Below are positions 8,401-16,773 of a stretch of 64,000 bases of DNA, in pieces. The DNA is from Streptantibioticus cattleyicolor NRRL 8057 = DSM 46488 (lineage in GTDB: Bacteria; Actinomycetota; Actinomycetes; Streptomycetales; Streptomycetaceae), in NCBI RefSeq assembly GCF_000240165.1, contig NC_017585.1:1054001-1118000 (forward strand). The letters run 5' to 3'. Below the pieces are notes generated by a model. That model was not told the DNA's origin, did no database searches, and saw only the letters and a list, made by a program, of their open reading frames with translations. A program made the translations under genes and the position numbers. The first letter of the stretch is position 1, and the number at the start of each line of letters is the position of its first letter.

Positions 8401-11400
8401 GGAGTTCGAGCCGCCCGCGGTCGCCGAGATCGACGACCGGGAGACCTTCCGGCGCACGGCACTGCGGAAGGACCACGACGAACTCGTCGCCGAGCTCCAC
8501 CGTGCGCAGGCCGACGGCGCCGTGACGGACGACCAGGACCTGCGTCTTCAGGAGCTGCTGGCCGACGCCCATGAACGCCTCGAAGACACCGAACGGCGCG
8601 ACCTGCTGGCGGTCCGGCGGGCGCACGACACGGTACGGAGCGACCTGCCTGCCTTCCGTCGGCAGGCGGCCGACCGGATCCGCGCCCGGCTCGACGTCCT
8701 GGACCCCACCGCGGAGGAGCGCGCCCAGGTGCTGCGGCATCTGGACACCGGAGGTCTGGCCACCGCCGCCGACCTGGTCTACTTTCTGGAGATCGGTGAG
8801 CCGGTCCCGGAGATCGAGACCGGTGAGTCCCATCTGACCGAGTTCTTCCCGGCCGTGCCCGACGGCCTGCCAGGAGGCATCGACCGTGACCTCGTCGACC
8901 TGGTCCGGTCCGGTGGCAAACACCCGACGCTTCCTGTCCTGGACTACGGCGGTCTCTCGACCGACGAGGCGGCGTTGGCGGCCGACGTACTCGACGACTG
9001 GTGCGCACTGGCCGCCGCCGAGCGCAAGGACCGGCTCCAGGTGGCCCCGACACGGCAGGTCCCCCCGCTCCTCAAGCTCCTCGGCTACGACGCCAAGAGC
9101 GCCAGGCCGCTCGACGACCGGTCCCAGCACCGGCGCGAATACCGCCTCTTCGAGGCCACCGGGGTGAAGATCAACGGCAGGGCGAAGGCGCCCGCGTTCG
9201 GCTCGGAGATCAGGGAGCAGGGCGGCAACCTCCAGGTGATGGTGGTCTGGGGCAAGCCGCCCGCCAAGGTCGTCATGAGCTGGGCGGAGCGCGACACCAG
9301 TAAAGCGAGCCTCCTCGTCCTCTACTTCGGCACGCTCAGCCGAGAGGCCCGCGTCGAACTCGCTGTGGGATCAGGCAGGTTGCAGCCGCTGCTGGTGGTG
9401 GACGACGCCGCCCTCGCCTATCTCGCCGCCCGTGGAAACCGTCAGGTCAGCACCGCCACGCAGACACTGCTGCCCTTCTCCGGCGTCAACCCGTACATCA
9501 GGGAGAAGCGCGGCCGGATCGGCGGCGAGATGTTCTACGGACGTGACGCCGAGCGCAAGAGCATCCTCGACCCGCGCGGCACCCAGGTCATCTTCGGCGG
9601 CCGGGGCCTGGGCAAGTCGGCCCTGCTCGCCGACGCCGGGGAACAGTTCGCGGAGCAGCGCCCCGGCTACCAGCACGCGGTGTACGTCAACCTCGATCAG
9701 GAGAACATCGGCAAGGGCAGTTCCCTCGGGCCCGAAACACTGTGGAGCGTGCTGGGACGGGAACTGATCGAGGCACAGGTGCTCGACCGGCCCCAGGGGC
9801 GCAAGGCCAAAGGGGAGATCTCCGACCGGGTGCGCGCCGGCATCCGGACCTGGCTCGACGGGGACTCGCGCCGCCGTCTGCTGATCCTGCTCGACGAGTG
9901 CGACCAGTTCTTCGAGGCGGACGCCCCCCGCTTCGACCAGACCAAGAAGCTCAAGGGCCTGGGGTCCGACACCAAGGACCGCGCCAAGGTCGTCTTCGCC
10001 GGACTCCACTCCGTGCAGCGCTTCTCCAAGCTCGCGAGCAACGGCCCCTTCGGTCACCTCGCCCAGACCCCTAAGGTGATCGGCCCGCTGGCTCCGCAGT
10101 ACGCCGCCGAGCTGCTGGTCGAGCCGATGCGGGCGCTCGGCTTCGAGTTCCAGGACCTGGATCTCGTCAACCGGGTACTCGGATACTGCTCCTACCAGCC
10201 GTTCCTCCTGCAGATGTTCGGGCACCGGCTGGTCGAGCTGATGCACCGCAAGCGGACGCGGCGCGGCCTGGAGGGGCCCCCGTACCGGGTGGAGGTCGCC
10301 GACATCGAGGTGGTGGAGTCGGACGCCGTGCTCAGGGACGGCATCTCGGCCGCTTTCAAGGACACGCTCAGCCTCGACCACCGCTACGACGTGATCGCCA
10401 ATGTGCTGGCGTACCAGGCCCGCCACCGTGGACTGGAGGTACGGCTGAGCGACGCCGAACTGCGCGAGGAGTGCGAGACGTTCTGGCGCAAGGGCTTCGA
10501 GCAGCTCGACACCGAGGGCTTTCGCGCCTATCTCTCCGAAATGGTGGGCCTCGGCATCCTCGCCCCCAACCATGACGGCCAGGGCTGGCATCTGCGCGGC
10601 CCGAACGCCCTGCGCATGATCGGCACCTCGCACGAGGTGGACGCCCGCCTGCTCAGGGCCGAACAGGACTGCGAACTCCAGGAGAGCATCGTGCAGGAGG
10701 GCCGTCCCGAGCTGCCCGACGGCCGGCCCGCCCCGCTCACCATCACCCAGCTCGACGACCTCCTCGGTGAGCGGTCCAACCAGACGAGGGTCGTCCTCGG
10801 CACGACGGCCACCTGTGTGACCGACGTCGGCGACACCCTGCGTGCGGTCGCCGGGCGCATCGCCGACTGGAAGCTGCCGCCGGTCGGAAAGGTCGGTGTC
10901 TACCGGCAGGAGCTCACGGGCGGGGTGCCGCGTGAACGGAGGGTCGTCATCAGCGACTTCGCCCGCTACCCGGCGCGCCCGGAGGCATGCCGGGAGGCCG
11001 TCGAGCTCGCCGAGACACTACTGCCCGTCACCCCGGGCGTCACCCGTGCTGTCGTCCTCGTCACCGACCCCACCCAGTTGGCTCTCTGGCGCTCCCTGCT
11101 GACGGGGACGGAGCCCACCTCGGCGGCTCCGGTGGTGCTGCGCCGCCACGACCGCCGCAGCCTGCGCGGCTGGGCCCAGCGGGTCAACATGTTCCACACG
11201 GAGGACCGCCTGGACCGTCTTCACGACCTGACCGGCGGCTGGCCGCTCCTGGTCGGCCGTGCCCACCGCCTGCACGGCGAACTCGGCGACCCCGACGAGG
11301 TGTTGCGCCGCCTGGCCGGCCTGCGCACGGACCGGGCCGAGGCCCGGGCCTTCGCCCAGGCGACCGGCGTGTACACCAACCCGCTGCTCGTCAGCGGATA

Positions 11401-11602
11401 CCGGGCTCTGAAGGACGGGTTCCGGGACGGCCTGTTCGATCTGGAAGGCGCGGTGACCGCTGTGGCGCTCACGATCGAGGACGAGGACGAGGCGCGGTGG
11501 ATCGTCAGCTGTCTCGACGCCCTGCAGGTGTTCGACCGGACGGAAGAGGCCCAGCTGTGTCTTGAGCCGCTGCTGCGAGAGTGCATGTCGGCGACCATGT
11601 GA
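5486..11602 (+). CDS. Giant coiled-coil protein with P-loop ATPase core
   Basis: At 2038 residues this is the largest single-domain-chain protein outside the NRPSs. Roughly: residues 1-210 form an unknown N-terminal part with a CTC pair (HTCTCGTRR); 240-430 is helical; 430-570 is a Thr/Pro/Glu-rich linker; 570-1100 is mostly helix with coiled-coil character (QRTREQAERLSKLAEINNEI, RDLRQSLLDDREAVL-like). Then comes an ATPase module introduced by GVNPYI...MFYGRDAERKSIL. Its Walker A is GGRGLGKS (Lys1377) and its Walker B is LLILLDECD (Asp1470-Glu1471), with an AKVVFAGLHS sensor-like strand near 1510. About 500 further residues follow, including winged-helix-like segments. This order resembles STAND/AAA+ ATPases of bacterial conflict systems, but I cannot name a family. 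The ATG at 5486 follows GGAG at 5472. A 20-bp hairpin closes the unit. Confidence 0.85.
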   Translation: MQDRYRVVTGPPLSPPSASPEDLEDLAAALNGLEHPAAAALHDLTAVVELAFNALAPRDRQELLGSLGIRMAAPRRVSRTLCRDVLARLRRESWQHTCTCGTRRLTVAVINQVGRFVFARDGKTLPDPVTRWGGTLVRATLFAWCDASVADAYVLAWAADQDWFAAPDDEKSRAQFDAVAVAARTVVERYPDFAAGVAEDEEPLLAGDRKHGRQGADRPVMGAFAPKTAERDSDTSHGMTAPAPEGIGNQQESEPEAACRELESALAQARHASEKVTDAVADGRPPQDADLAALAALATAFDNADAVFSAAGIDGVPRRLDEMMRAARTHRMEYEQALQARQPLRELLNVMCPPESPAAAAAEAVRDVARRLLDAPAWDQTQREESAALAALLRLIELRRQADAAAEILALQDQVARVLPACATAAFMAPELTLAQPEDTSRRHPEAGADTDGPSGTEATTERGDTQPTERKGETTGHLFQEDVGQATEVPVGQATESTAPEPAPVPEAAAPARPRAQETVDGPGAQTATRTDSASAPRPQPVAPVPAPTRAAPQDQDEPVRDEATGDRPGESAAERALAQLVVERRFGLAHHVARAAGHPEPQVAALRLAGAAALLTSGDSQVARLTADLLQEYGGYAGRDTEGCEPLLVPALLRTALFTGDHAAGAQLKALLPRLPDRLGEVAAAVADRALSGALMTASPLVAGVFDTEARLRELGEQCRALLAPQKLRFARATQIAKLWLAPDDGMLGTLLKTVVRDNRDAVQRTREQAERLSKLAEINNEIDRMDRKYRSPSGKPLQGAGRQDLVHLVERAVAPVREWCLAVDGARRADRSDSNRAAKEISDLRQSLLDDREAVLAELRQLARRSDALSAASAWAAHTSMEELFAMLAGETASARIGGALDPELVLDAELLKVRDTRVERPTLDELLTAVDRTWRDALDERLSHDAFTAARDIIELTGRGLLPAARDGEFEPPAVAEIDDRETFRRTALRKDHDELVAELHRAQADGAVTDDQDLRLQELLADAHERLEDTERRDLLAVRRAHDTVRSDLPAFRRQAADRIRARLDVLDPTAEERAQVLRHLDTGGLATAADLVYFLEIGEPVPEIETGESHLTEFFPAVPDGLPGGIDRDLVDLVRSGGKHPTLPVLDYGGLSTDEAALAADVLDDWCALAAAERKDRLQVAPTRQVPPLLKLLGYDAKSARPLDDRSQHRREYRLFEATGVKINGRAKAPAFGSEIREQGGNLQVMVVWGKPPAKVVMSWAERDTSKASLLVLYFGTLSREARVELAVGSGRLQPLLVVDDAALAYLAARGNRQVSTATQTLLPFSGVNPYIREKRGRIGGEMFYGRDAERKSILDPRGTQVIFGGRGLGKSALLADAGEQFAEQRPGYQHAVYVNLDQENIGKGSSLGPETLWSVLGRELIEAQVLDRPQGRKAKGEISDRVRAGIRTWLDGDSRRRLLILLDECDQFFEADAPRFDQTKKLKGLGSDTKDRAKVVFAGLHSVQRFSKLASNGPFGHLAQTPKVIGPLAPQYAAELLVEPMRALGFEFQDLDLVNRVLGYCSYQPFLLQMFGHRLVELMHRKRTRRGLEGPPYRVEVADIEVVESDAVLRDGISAAFKDTLSLDHRYDVIANVLAYQARHRGLEVRLSDAELREECETFWRKGFEQLDTEGFRAYLSEMVGLGILAPNHDGQGWHLRGPNALRMIGTSHEVDARLLRAEQDCELQESIVQEGRPELPDGRPAPLTITQLDDLLGERSNQTRVVLGTTATCVTDVGDTLRAVAGRIADWKLPPVGKVGVYRQELTGGVPRERRVVISDFARYPARPEACREAVELAETLLPVTPGVTRAVVLVTDPTQLALWRSLLTGTEPTSAAPVVLRRHDRRSLRGWAQRVNMFHTEDRLDRLHDLTGGWPLLVGRAHRLHGELGDPDEVLRRLAGLRTDRAEARAFAQATGVYTNPLLVSGYRALKDGFRDGLFDLEGAVTAVALTIEDEDEARWIVSCLDALQVFDRTEEAQLCLEPLLRECMSATM

Positions 11603-11607
11603 CACGC

Positions 11608-11649
11608 TGACGCCCTTGCCCCGCCGGTTCCGGCGGGGCAAGGGCGTCA
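11608..11649. terminator. Very strong 20-bp inverted repeat terminator
   Basis: Positions 11608-11627 and 11630-11649 are perfect reverse complements of 20 bases with only TT between them. The repeat begins five bases after the stop of the giant ATPase gene. Symmetry would let it also stop transcription from the right. It overlaps the readable end of the helicase remnant. Confidence 0.8.
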
Positions 11650-12480
11650 CAGCGGCAGAACGGTCTGCACACCTGCTTGGGCGTGCAGGGCACGATGAGC
11701 GATCTCCCGATCGGCGAGGAAGTCCCGCACCGTCTCCAGACCACTGTCGCTGAGCGCGAGCGAGACGAGCCGACGGGTGCGGGGGACGGCGACGTGGAGG
11801 ACGCGCGGCGCCTCGGCGGTCTCCGGCGAGCAGTCCTGTGCCTCGTCGATGGCGATATCGGCGAATCTCGTCCGCAGCACCCGCGTGCTGCGGTCGGCGC
11901 GTGCTGTTGGTCAGCAGGGACAGGGCCATGTCGCGCAGCTGGTCGCCCGCCAGGTATCCCGCCCGCCACAGCTTCCGTATCGCCGTGCCTGCCCAGCCGG
12001 TCAGACGGCCCTCGGCGTCCGGATCGTCGCGGAGCCGGTACGGCAGGCCGCCGGGCCTGAGCCGGGGCTGTGCGATGCAGGCCTGAGCCGTGGGGTCGGA
12101 CGCGAACCGGAAGTCGTCCAGGGTCACCCCCTCGCGGCGGGCTTCGGGGTGGTCGCTCCAGGATTCCAGCCGGTGCCCGGTCTTCTCCGGGCTCGGACGC
12201 AGGTGGGGCCGGAAGAGGGCGCCGGACGAAGGTGTCGAAGGTGCCGATGTGGTGCGGGAAGCGCGCGAGCTCCGGGCGCCCGGCCTGGCACACCGCTGCC
12301 TGACCTCGGCACCGGCCACCATGGTGAACGACAGCACGGCCCGTCCCTGTCGTAGCGGCACGGGTTGGCTGAGATGGCCGCGTCTTGCCGGCACCCGGGC
12401 ACCCGTGCATGTTGATCAGGCGCCCCGCGGCTGGTCTCCAGGGTGACGAGGGCTCATGGGCGTCCGCAGCGCGTCGACGT
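11647..12480 (-). pseudogene. Remnant of a UvrD/Rep-type superfamily 1 helicase
   Basis: Reverse-strand fragments in three frames line up with the N-terminal half of an SF1 helicase. Near 12420-12375 is the Walker A segment LINMHGCPGAGKT; near 12355-12310 is AVLSFTMVAGAEVRQRC (motif Ia); near 12290-12240 is GRPELARFPHHIGTFDTFVRR; from about 12230 to 11900 runs LRPSPEKTGHRLESW and GTAIRKLWRAGYLAGDQLRD; and at 11870-11830 is FADIAIDEAQDCSPE (motif II, Walker B). Moving between them needs at least three frame changes, and motifs III-VI are missing after 11647, where the hairpin of the neighbouring gene begins. A functional helicase cannot be made. It may once have belonged to the same defence locus, or be an independent relic. 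Confidence 0.7.
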
Positions 12481-12509
12481 CCGGGTCGGTGCCCCCCGGA
12501 CGGGCTCAT

Positions 12510-12761
12510 CGGGCGGGCTCCTCGGTGATCCACTGCAGGGCGTTGCGAAGGTAGCCAGGAACGGCCAGGGGGCAGGGCGTCGTCCGGTTGCCCGACGGCT
12601 TCGGCGGGCAGCGCCTGAGCGAGATCACCCTTATCGACCCCGCCGATCGGAACCAGCGCAGTCCCGTGGCCTCGGGGGTCGAGGACCGTCGGCCGCCGCG
12701 GCCGTATCAGGGGTACGCCGTCACCGAAGCGCCAGGTCGAGCTCTCGCGGTCGTGATCCAC
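12510..12761 (-). pseudogene. Possible eroded small gene before the helicase remnant
   Basis: A reverse reading frame starts at 12761 (VDHDRESSTWRFGDGVPLIR, then LDPRGHGTALVPIGGVDKGD). It seems to continue after a one-base shift near 12555 as LAVPGYLRNALQWITEEPAR with a stop just before the helicase remnant. The composition looks coding, and the position fits a small gene once translated together with the helicase. I know no function. The 170 bases between here and panD show nothing beyond a likely panD promoter area. Confidence 0.35.
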
Positions 12762-12932
12762 CTGCGCCGGTGCAACCTGCCTGAGAACGCATCACCGAAG
12801 TCAGCAACGGGTCGGTGTGAGCCCTCAGACACCTGGCGACAGCTGACCGCGCGTCGCGAAACGAGGTAGCCTCCGACGACCGCCCTTGACCCGTGGAAGC
12901 GGGCAGGGAGCAGACGAATCGGGAGTTTCCTC

Positions 12933-13355
12933 ATGTTTCGCACCATGTTCAAGTCCAAGATCCACCGGGCGACGGTGACGCAGGCGGATCTGCACTATGT
13001 GGGGTCGGTCACCATTGACGCGGACCTGATGGATGCCGCGGATCTGCTCCCGGGTGAGTTGGTGCACATCGTGGACATCGACAACGGGGCGCGGCTGGAG
13101 ACGTATGTGATCGAGGGGGAGCGGGGCTCCGGGGTGATCGGGATCAACGGGGCGGCGGCGCATCTGGTGCATCCGGGGGATCTGGTGATCCTGATCAGTT
13201 ACGCGCAGGTGGACGACGCGGAGGCGCGGACGCTGCGGCCGAAGGTGGTGCACGTGGACGCGGACAACCGCGTCGTGGCGCTGGGCGGCGACCCCTCCGA
13301 GCCGGTTCCGGGGAGCGACACGGAGCGCCCCCCGGCGTCGGTGGCCCGCGCCTGA
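12933..13355 (+). CDS. panD: Aspartate 1-decarboxylase precursor
   Basis: This 140-residue cytoplasmic enzyme makes beta-alanine from L-aspartate for pantothenate and coenzyme A. The proenzyme cuts itself between Gly24 and Ser25 (YVGSV here), turning Ser25 into the pyruvoyl cofactor; Lys9 and Tyr22 (KSKIHRATV and HYVGS) and the later [23 protein letters not shown] segment are all present. Length and start ([20 protein letters not shown]) fit actinobacterial PanD, with GGGAG at 12921 as ribosome site. A C-terminal tail of about 20 residues beyond the core is usual in Streptomyces. It stands alone between decayed genes, with no panB or panC beside it. It is probably a normal housekeeping gene that survived rearrangement around it. 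Confidence 0.95.
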   Translation: MFRTMFKSKIHRATVTQADLHYVGSVTIDADLMDAADLLPGELVHIVDIDNGARLETYVIEGERGSGVIGINGAAAHLVHPGDLVILISYAQVDDAEARTLRPKVVHVDADNRVVALGGDPSEPVPGSDTERPPASVARA

Positions 13356-13389
13356 CGCCGTCCGCCCCGCCCCCGGGGCCCGGAGCCCG

Positions 13390-13685
13390 GGTCGACCGTG
13401 GTCACCGCCGGCACGGCGACCGCGCCGAGGCAGAGCAGGCCGCCGCTGACCAGGGCTGCCGCCGCGGAGGTGGCGTCGGCGACGAGCCCCGCGCGTGGGC
13501 TGCCGAGGCCGGGGCCGGCCTGGCCGACGACCTGCTCGGCGGCGCCGGCCACGACGAGGCAGGCCAGGTGAGCGGAAGGCCCCGGGCCGCGATCCGCCGA
13601 GCAAGGACGCGGCGACCCCGCCGGCGGTGATGGCGGTCAGGAAGAGGCCGAGGGTGCGCGGGTTTCCGCCGAACCGTTCCGCGTT
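13390..13685 (-). pseudogene. Remnant of an MFS transporter
   Basis: Two pieces in different reverse frames match parts of one MFS protein: NAERFGGNPRTLGLFLTAIT and GGVAASLLGG (about 13685-13595), typical of an internal loop and helix, and GLVADATSAAAALVSGGLLC with LGAVAVPAV (about 13480-13400), typical of the last membrane helix. The several hundred bases of transporter normally between them are gone. It is joined without a break to the MarR remnant, so a deletion fused the two. Confidence 0.55.
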
Positions 13686-14021
13686 GACCGGGCAGGGGAT
13701 CTCGGCCTCCAGGTCGGCGAGGGCCGCCCCGGTGGCCCGCCGCTCGGCCGCGAGGCGGTCGGCGACGCGCAGCGCCTTTGCGGTGAGCGCGGCCTCCTTC
13801 GTGCGGGCGTCGTCACCGGCGACGGTGCGAACCGAGCCCGCCATCCGCATCGCGGCGAGCTTCTGGCTGGGCGCCGAACGGCTGCGCCCCACCGAGGCGG
13901 CAAGCTCGGTGATGGCCGTCGGGCCGTGGGCGCGGAGCCGGGGCAACGCCATGACGACGCTCCGCCTGAGCCCGTCGCTCCGCCGCTCCGCGTAGATCCG
14001 CGGCGGGCCGCCGTGTCGCAT
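13686..14021 (-). pseudogene. Remnant of a MarR-family regulator
   Basis: The reverse frame from about 13960 to 13686 reads GPTAITELAASVGRSRSAPS, QKLAAMRMAGSVRTVAGDDA and ADRLAAERRATGAALADLEA. This is a winged helix-turn-helix and dimerisation helix of MarR type. The N-terminal helices are replaced by unrelated sequence, and the C-terminus runs straight into transporter sequence. A MarR gene next to the efflux pump it controls is a common arrangement, so both fragments probably come from one lost regulator-pump pair. Confidence 0.5.
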
Positions 14022-14195
14022 CGCGCGTCGAACGCGTCGGGACCGCCGCCCGCCGCCCGGCTGTACGAACGCGGCTCGGCCTGACGGGTGAGCGCGGTGG
14101 TGGTGGCCGGGCGGGCGGGGGAGGGTGGACGGGACGGCGGTGGGGGGCGTCGTGGCTCAGGGGTGGCTGTCTTCGTTGGGAAGGTCGTGTTCGTC

Positions 14196-14774
14196 GTGCC
14201 CGTATCGTGTGAGTCGTTCCCGAGCCGGTTCCGGCTGCGCCGTGGTGTCGTGGCCCTGTTGGTGTGTGTCGTGTTGCTGGGGGCGGGGGCGTGTTCCGGC
14301 AAGGGAGGGCACGGGGGCGGGAGTACGGCGGCCAATCCGTCGCCCAGCAGCAGTCAGAACCGGGTGAGGCTCGCCAAGACCCGGTTCGTGGCCAACGCGA
14401 GCCTGGCCGCGGGCGCCGCGTACCAGTGGATCTACAAGCCGTACCGTGCGGGCACCTTCCACAAGGGCGCCAAGGGACGTACCTCCGCGCTGGTCAAGGG
14501 CGGCCTGGCCGGGCTCTTCTCGTACCACCGGTTCAGGGCGGCGATCCGTGACGCCCAGGGCGACCCGACGCTGTCCAAGGCGGTGGCCCCGCTGACCGGT
14601 GGTGTCGACCGGCTCAAGGAGTTCTCCGCCAAGATCAGGAACGGCTCGGCCACCGACGCCGACTTCAAGCAGGTGCAGAACACGGTGAACGGGGTGAAGA
14701 GCGCCGGACACGACAACGGCGCGGACGTCACCGACAAGGTGCCCTCGCAGAAGCAGCTCACCTCCGGCGGCTGA
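14196..14774 (+). CDS. Small lipoprotein of unknown function
   Basis: With the GTG at 14196 this is a 192-residue protein. A positively charged start (RFRLRR) is followed by a hydrophobic stretch and the lipobox LGAGAC, so the Cys near residue 27 would be lipidated and the protein anchored outside the membrane. A Gly/Ser/Pro linker leads to a helical domain (ASLAAGAAYQWIYKPYRAGT, then LVKGGLAGLFSYHRFRAAIR) rich in Lys and without known motifs. The start is uncertain: GTG at 14187 or 14163 is also in frame, but GGGAAGG at 14178 fits 14196 best. It is not linked to its neighbours by spacing. It may bind wall or membrane components; nothing more can be said from sequence. Confidence 0.7.
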   Translation: MPVSCESFPSRFRLRRGVVALLVCVVLLGAGACSGKGGHGGGSTAANPSPSSSQNRVRLAKTRFVANASLAAGAAYQWIYKPYRAGTFHKGAKGRTSALVKGGLAGLFSYHRFRAAIRDAQGDPTLSKAVAPLTGGVDRLKEFSAKIRNGSATDADFKQVQNTVNGVKSAGHDNGADVTDKVPSQKQLTSGG

Positions 14775-14885
14775 GGCCGGCGTCCCGCCCCGCGTGAAGG
14801 GGGGACCGGCTCCGCGCGGCGTCCGGCCGGTCGGCTATCGTGCCCGGTGATCCACCGCCCGACCCGCAAGGAAAGCCCCACCCCG

Positions 14886-15797
14886 ATGGATTACCGGTCG
14901 ATACTCGCCGACGTGGCCTCCGAGGTGCAGCCCTACATCGGACGCGGACAGGCGGCGCAGTACATCCCGGCACTGGCCAACGCCGAGCTGGGCCGGTTCG
15001 GCATGGCCCTCGCGGACGTGGACGGCGACGTGGTGGGCGTCGGCGACTGGGAGGTGCCGTTCTCGGTGCAGAGCATCTCCAAGGCGTTCAGCCTGGCGTT
15101 GGTGCTGGCCCGGGACGGCGAGGGGATCTGGCGCCGGGTCGGCCGGGAGCCGTCCGGCAACCCGTTCAACTCCCTGGTGCAGTTGGAGCACGAGAACGGC
15201 ATCCCCCGCAACCCGTTCATCAACGCCGGGGCGCTCGTGGTCACCGACCGGCTCCAGTCGCTGACCGGCGACGCGGCCGGCGCGATGCTGGAATTCCTGC
15301 GCGCCGAGAGCGAGAACCCGCACCTGGCGATCGACCAGGCCGTGGTCGCCTCGGAGAGCGCGCACGGGGACCGCAACGCCGCGCTCGCCCACTTCATGGC
15401 GAGCTACGGCAACCTGGAGAACCCGGTGGCGGACGTGCTCCATCACTACTTCTCCCAGTGCTCGATCGAGATGAGCTGCCGTGATCTCGCCCTCGCCGGC
15501 CGCGTCATGGCGCGCTACGGGGTGCGGGCCGACGGCTCGCGGCTGATGTCGCGGCGCGAGATCAAACGCATCAACGCCGTGATGCTCACCTGCGGCACCT
15601 ACGACGCGGCCGGTGACTTCGCGTACCGGGTGGGGCTGCCCGGCAAGAGCGGGGTCGGCGGCGGCATCATCGCGGTGGTGCCCGGGCGGTGTTCGCTGTG
15701 CGTGTGGAGCCCTGGTCTGGACACCCGGGGCAACTCGGTGGCGGGGGTGGCGGCGCTCGACCTGTTCACCACGATCACCGGCTGGTCGGTGTTCTGA
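14886..15797 (+). CDS. glsA: Glutaminase A
   Basis: This 303-residue cytoplasmic serine-dependent glutaminase hydrolyses L-glutamine to glutamate and ammonia. The catalytic S-x-x-K motif of the beta-lactamase-like fold is at Ser63-Lys66 (VQSISKAF). The substrate-binding GNPFNSLVQLE, the ENGIPRNPFINAGALVV stretch, the CSIEMSCRDLALAGRVMARYGV helix and the late LPGKSGVGGGIIAVVP segment are all intact. Length fits the single-domain family; no STAS or ankyrin part is added. The ATG at 14886 has AAGGAAAG 13 bases upstream, while an earlier ATG at 14847 would add residues not in the family. It stands as its own transcription unit. Confidence 0.95.
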   Translation: MDYRSILADVASEVQPYIGRGQAAQYIPALANAELGRFGMALADVDGDVVGVGDWEVPFSVQSISKAFSLALVLARDGEGIWRRVGREPSGNPFNSLVQLEHENGIPRNPFINAGALVVTDRLQSLTGDAAGAMLEFLRAESENPHLAIDQAVVASESAHGDRNAALAHFMASYGNLENPVADVLHHYFSQCSIEMSCRDLALAGRVMARYGVRADGSRLMSRREIKRINAVMLTCGTYDAAGDFAYRVGLPGKSGVGGGIIAVVPGRCSLCVWSPGLDTRGNSVAGVAALDLFTTITGWSVF

Positions 15798-15961
15798 CGT
15801 CTCCGCCGCGGCCAGGCCGTTGCCCCGGACGGCCGGACCACGGCGCGGGTGCGGCGTGGCGGCGCCGGGCCCGGGGACGGCGGTTGCGAGGATGGCCGCC
15901 CTGGGCCGCCGTACCCCGTTCGCCGGCCCGCCGCGGGTCGCCGGACGCGGGAGAAGACCAC

Positions 15962-16756
15962 ATGCGCATCGACCTGACCGGGAGGACGGCGGTCGTCACC
16001 GGCTCCTCCCAGGGCATCGGGCTGGCCATCGCCACCGGACTGGCCCGCGCCGGGGCCCGCACGGTGCTCACCGCACGCGGCGCGGAACGCCTCCGGCAGG
16101 CCGCCGCCCACGTCACCGAAGCCGTCCCCGACGCCGACCTGGTCACCGTCGCCTGCGACCTCGGCCGGCCCGAGGGCGCCGGCCGATTGCTGGAGGCCGT
16201 CCCCGACGCCGACGTCCTCGTCAACAACCTCGGCATCTTCGGCCCGACCCCCGCGCTCGACGTCACCGACGCCCAGTGGCGGGAGTTCTTCGAGGTCAAC
16301 GTGGTCAGCGCGGTGTGGCTGATCCGCGCCTACCTGCCCGGGATGACGCGGTGCGGCTGGGGCCGGGTGCAGAACATCTGCAGCGACTCGGCGATCGTCA
16401 TCCCCGCCGCGATGATCCACTACGGGGTCTCCAAGACCGCCCTGCTGGCCGTCTCGCGCGGGTTCGCCAAGGAGGCCGCCGGCACCGGCGTCACCGTCAA
16501 CGCCGTCATCGCCGGCCCCACCCACACCCCCGGGGTCGAGGACTTCGTGCGTGAACTCGTCGGTGACGGAATGCCCTGGGACGAGGCGCAACGCGAGTTC
16601 ATGCGGGTGCACCGCCCGCAGTCACTGCTGCGCCGCCTCATCGAACCCGAGGAGATCGCCCACCTGGTGGTCTACCTCAGCTCCGGATACGCCTCGGCGA
16701 CCACCGGCGCCGCGGTACGGGTGGACGGCGGGTACGTCGACTCCATCGTGCCCTGA
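15962..16756 (+). CDS. Short-chain dehydrogenase/reductase
   Basis: This 264-residue classical SDR is an NAD(P)-dependent oxidoreductase of unknown substrate. The nucleotide-binding TGSSQGIG motif starts near residue 13, NNLG (a variant of NNAG) lies near 89, and the catalytic pair YGVSK follows a Ser in CSDSAIV. The C-terminal GAAVRVDGGYVDSIV is typical. A Thr-His-Thr-Pro-Gly stretch after the active site and the EFMRVHRPQSLLRRLIEPEE segment resemble SDRs related to 3-oxoacyl-ACP reductases. The ATG at 15962 is preceded by GGGAGAAG. It meets the next gene tail to tail across a short GC palindrome. No neighbour points to a pathway. Confidence 0.9.
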   Translation: MRIDLTGRTAVVTGSSQGIGLAIATGLARAGARTVLTARGAERLRQAAAHVTEAVPDADLVTVACDLGRPEGAGRLLEAVPDADVLVNNLGIFGPTPALDVTDAQWREFFEVNVVSAVWLIRAYLPGMTRCGWGRVQNICSDSAIVIPAAMIHYGVSKTALLAVSRGFAKEAAGTGVTVNAVIAGPTHTPGVEDFVRELVGDGMPWDEAQREFMRVHRPQSLLRRLIEPEEIAHLVVYLSSGYASATTGAAVRVDGGYVDSIVP

Positions 16757-16760
16757 ACCG

Positions 16761-16772
16761 GGGGCCGGCCCC
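16761..16772. terminator. Short GC palindrome between convergent genes
   Basis: GGGGCCGGCCCC is a perfect 12-base palindrome in the 17 bases between two convergent stops. It could act as a bidirectional transcription end, but the stem is short. Confidence 0.35.
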
Positions 16773-16773
16773 G

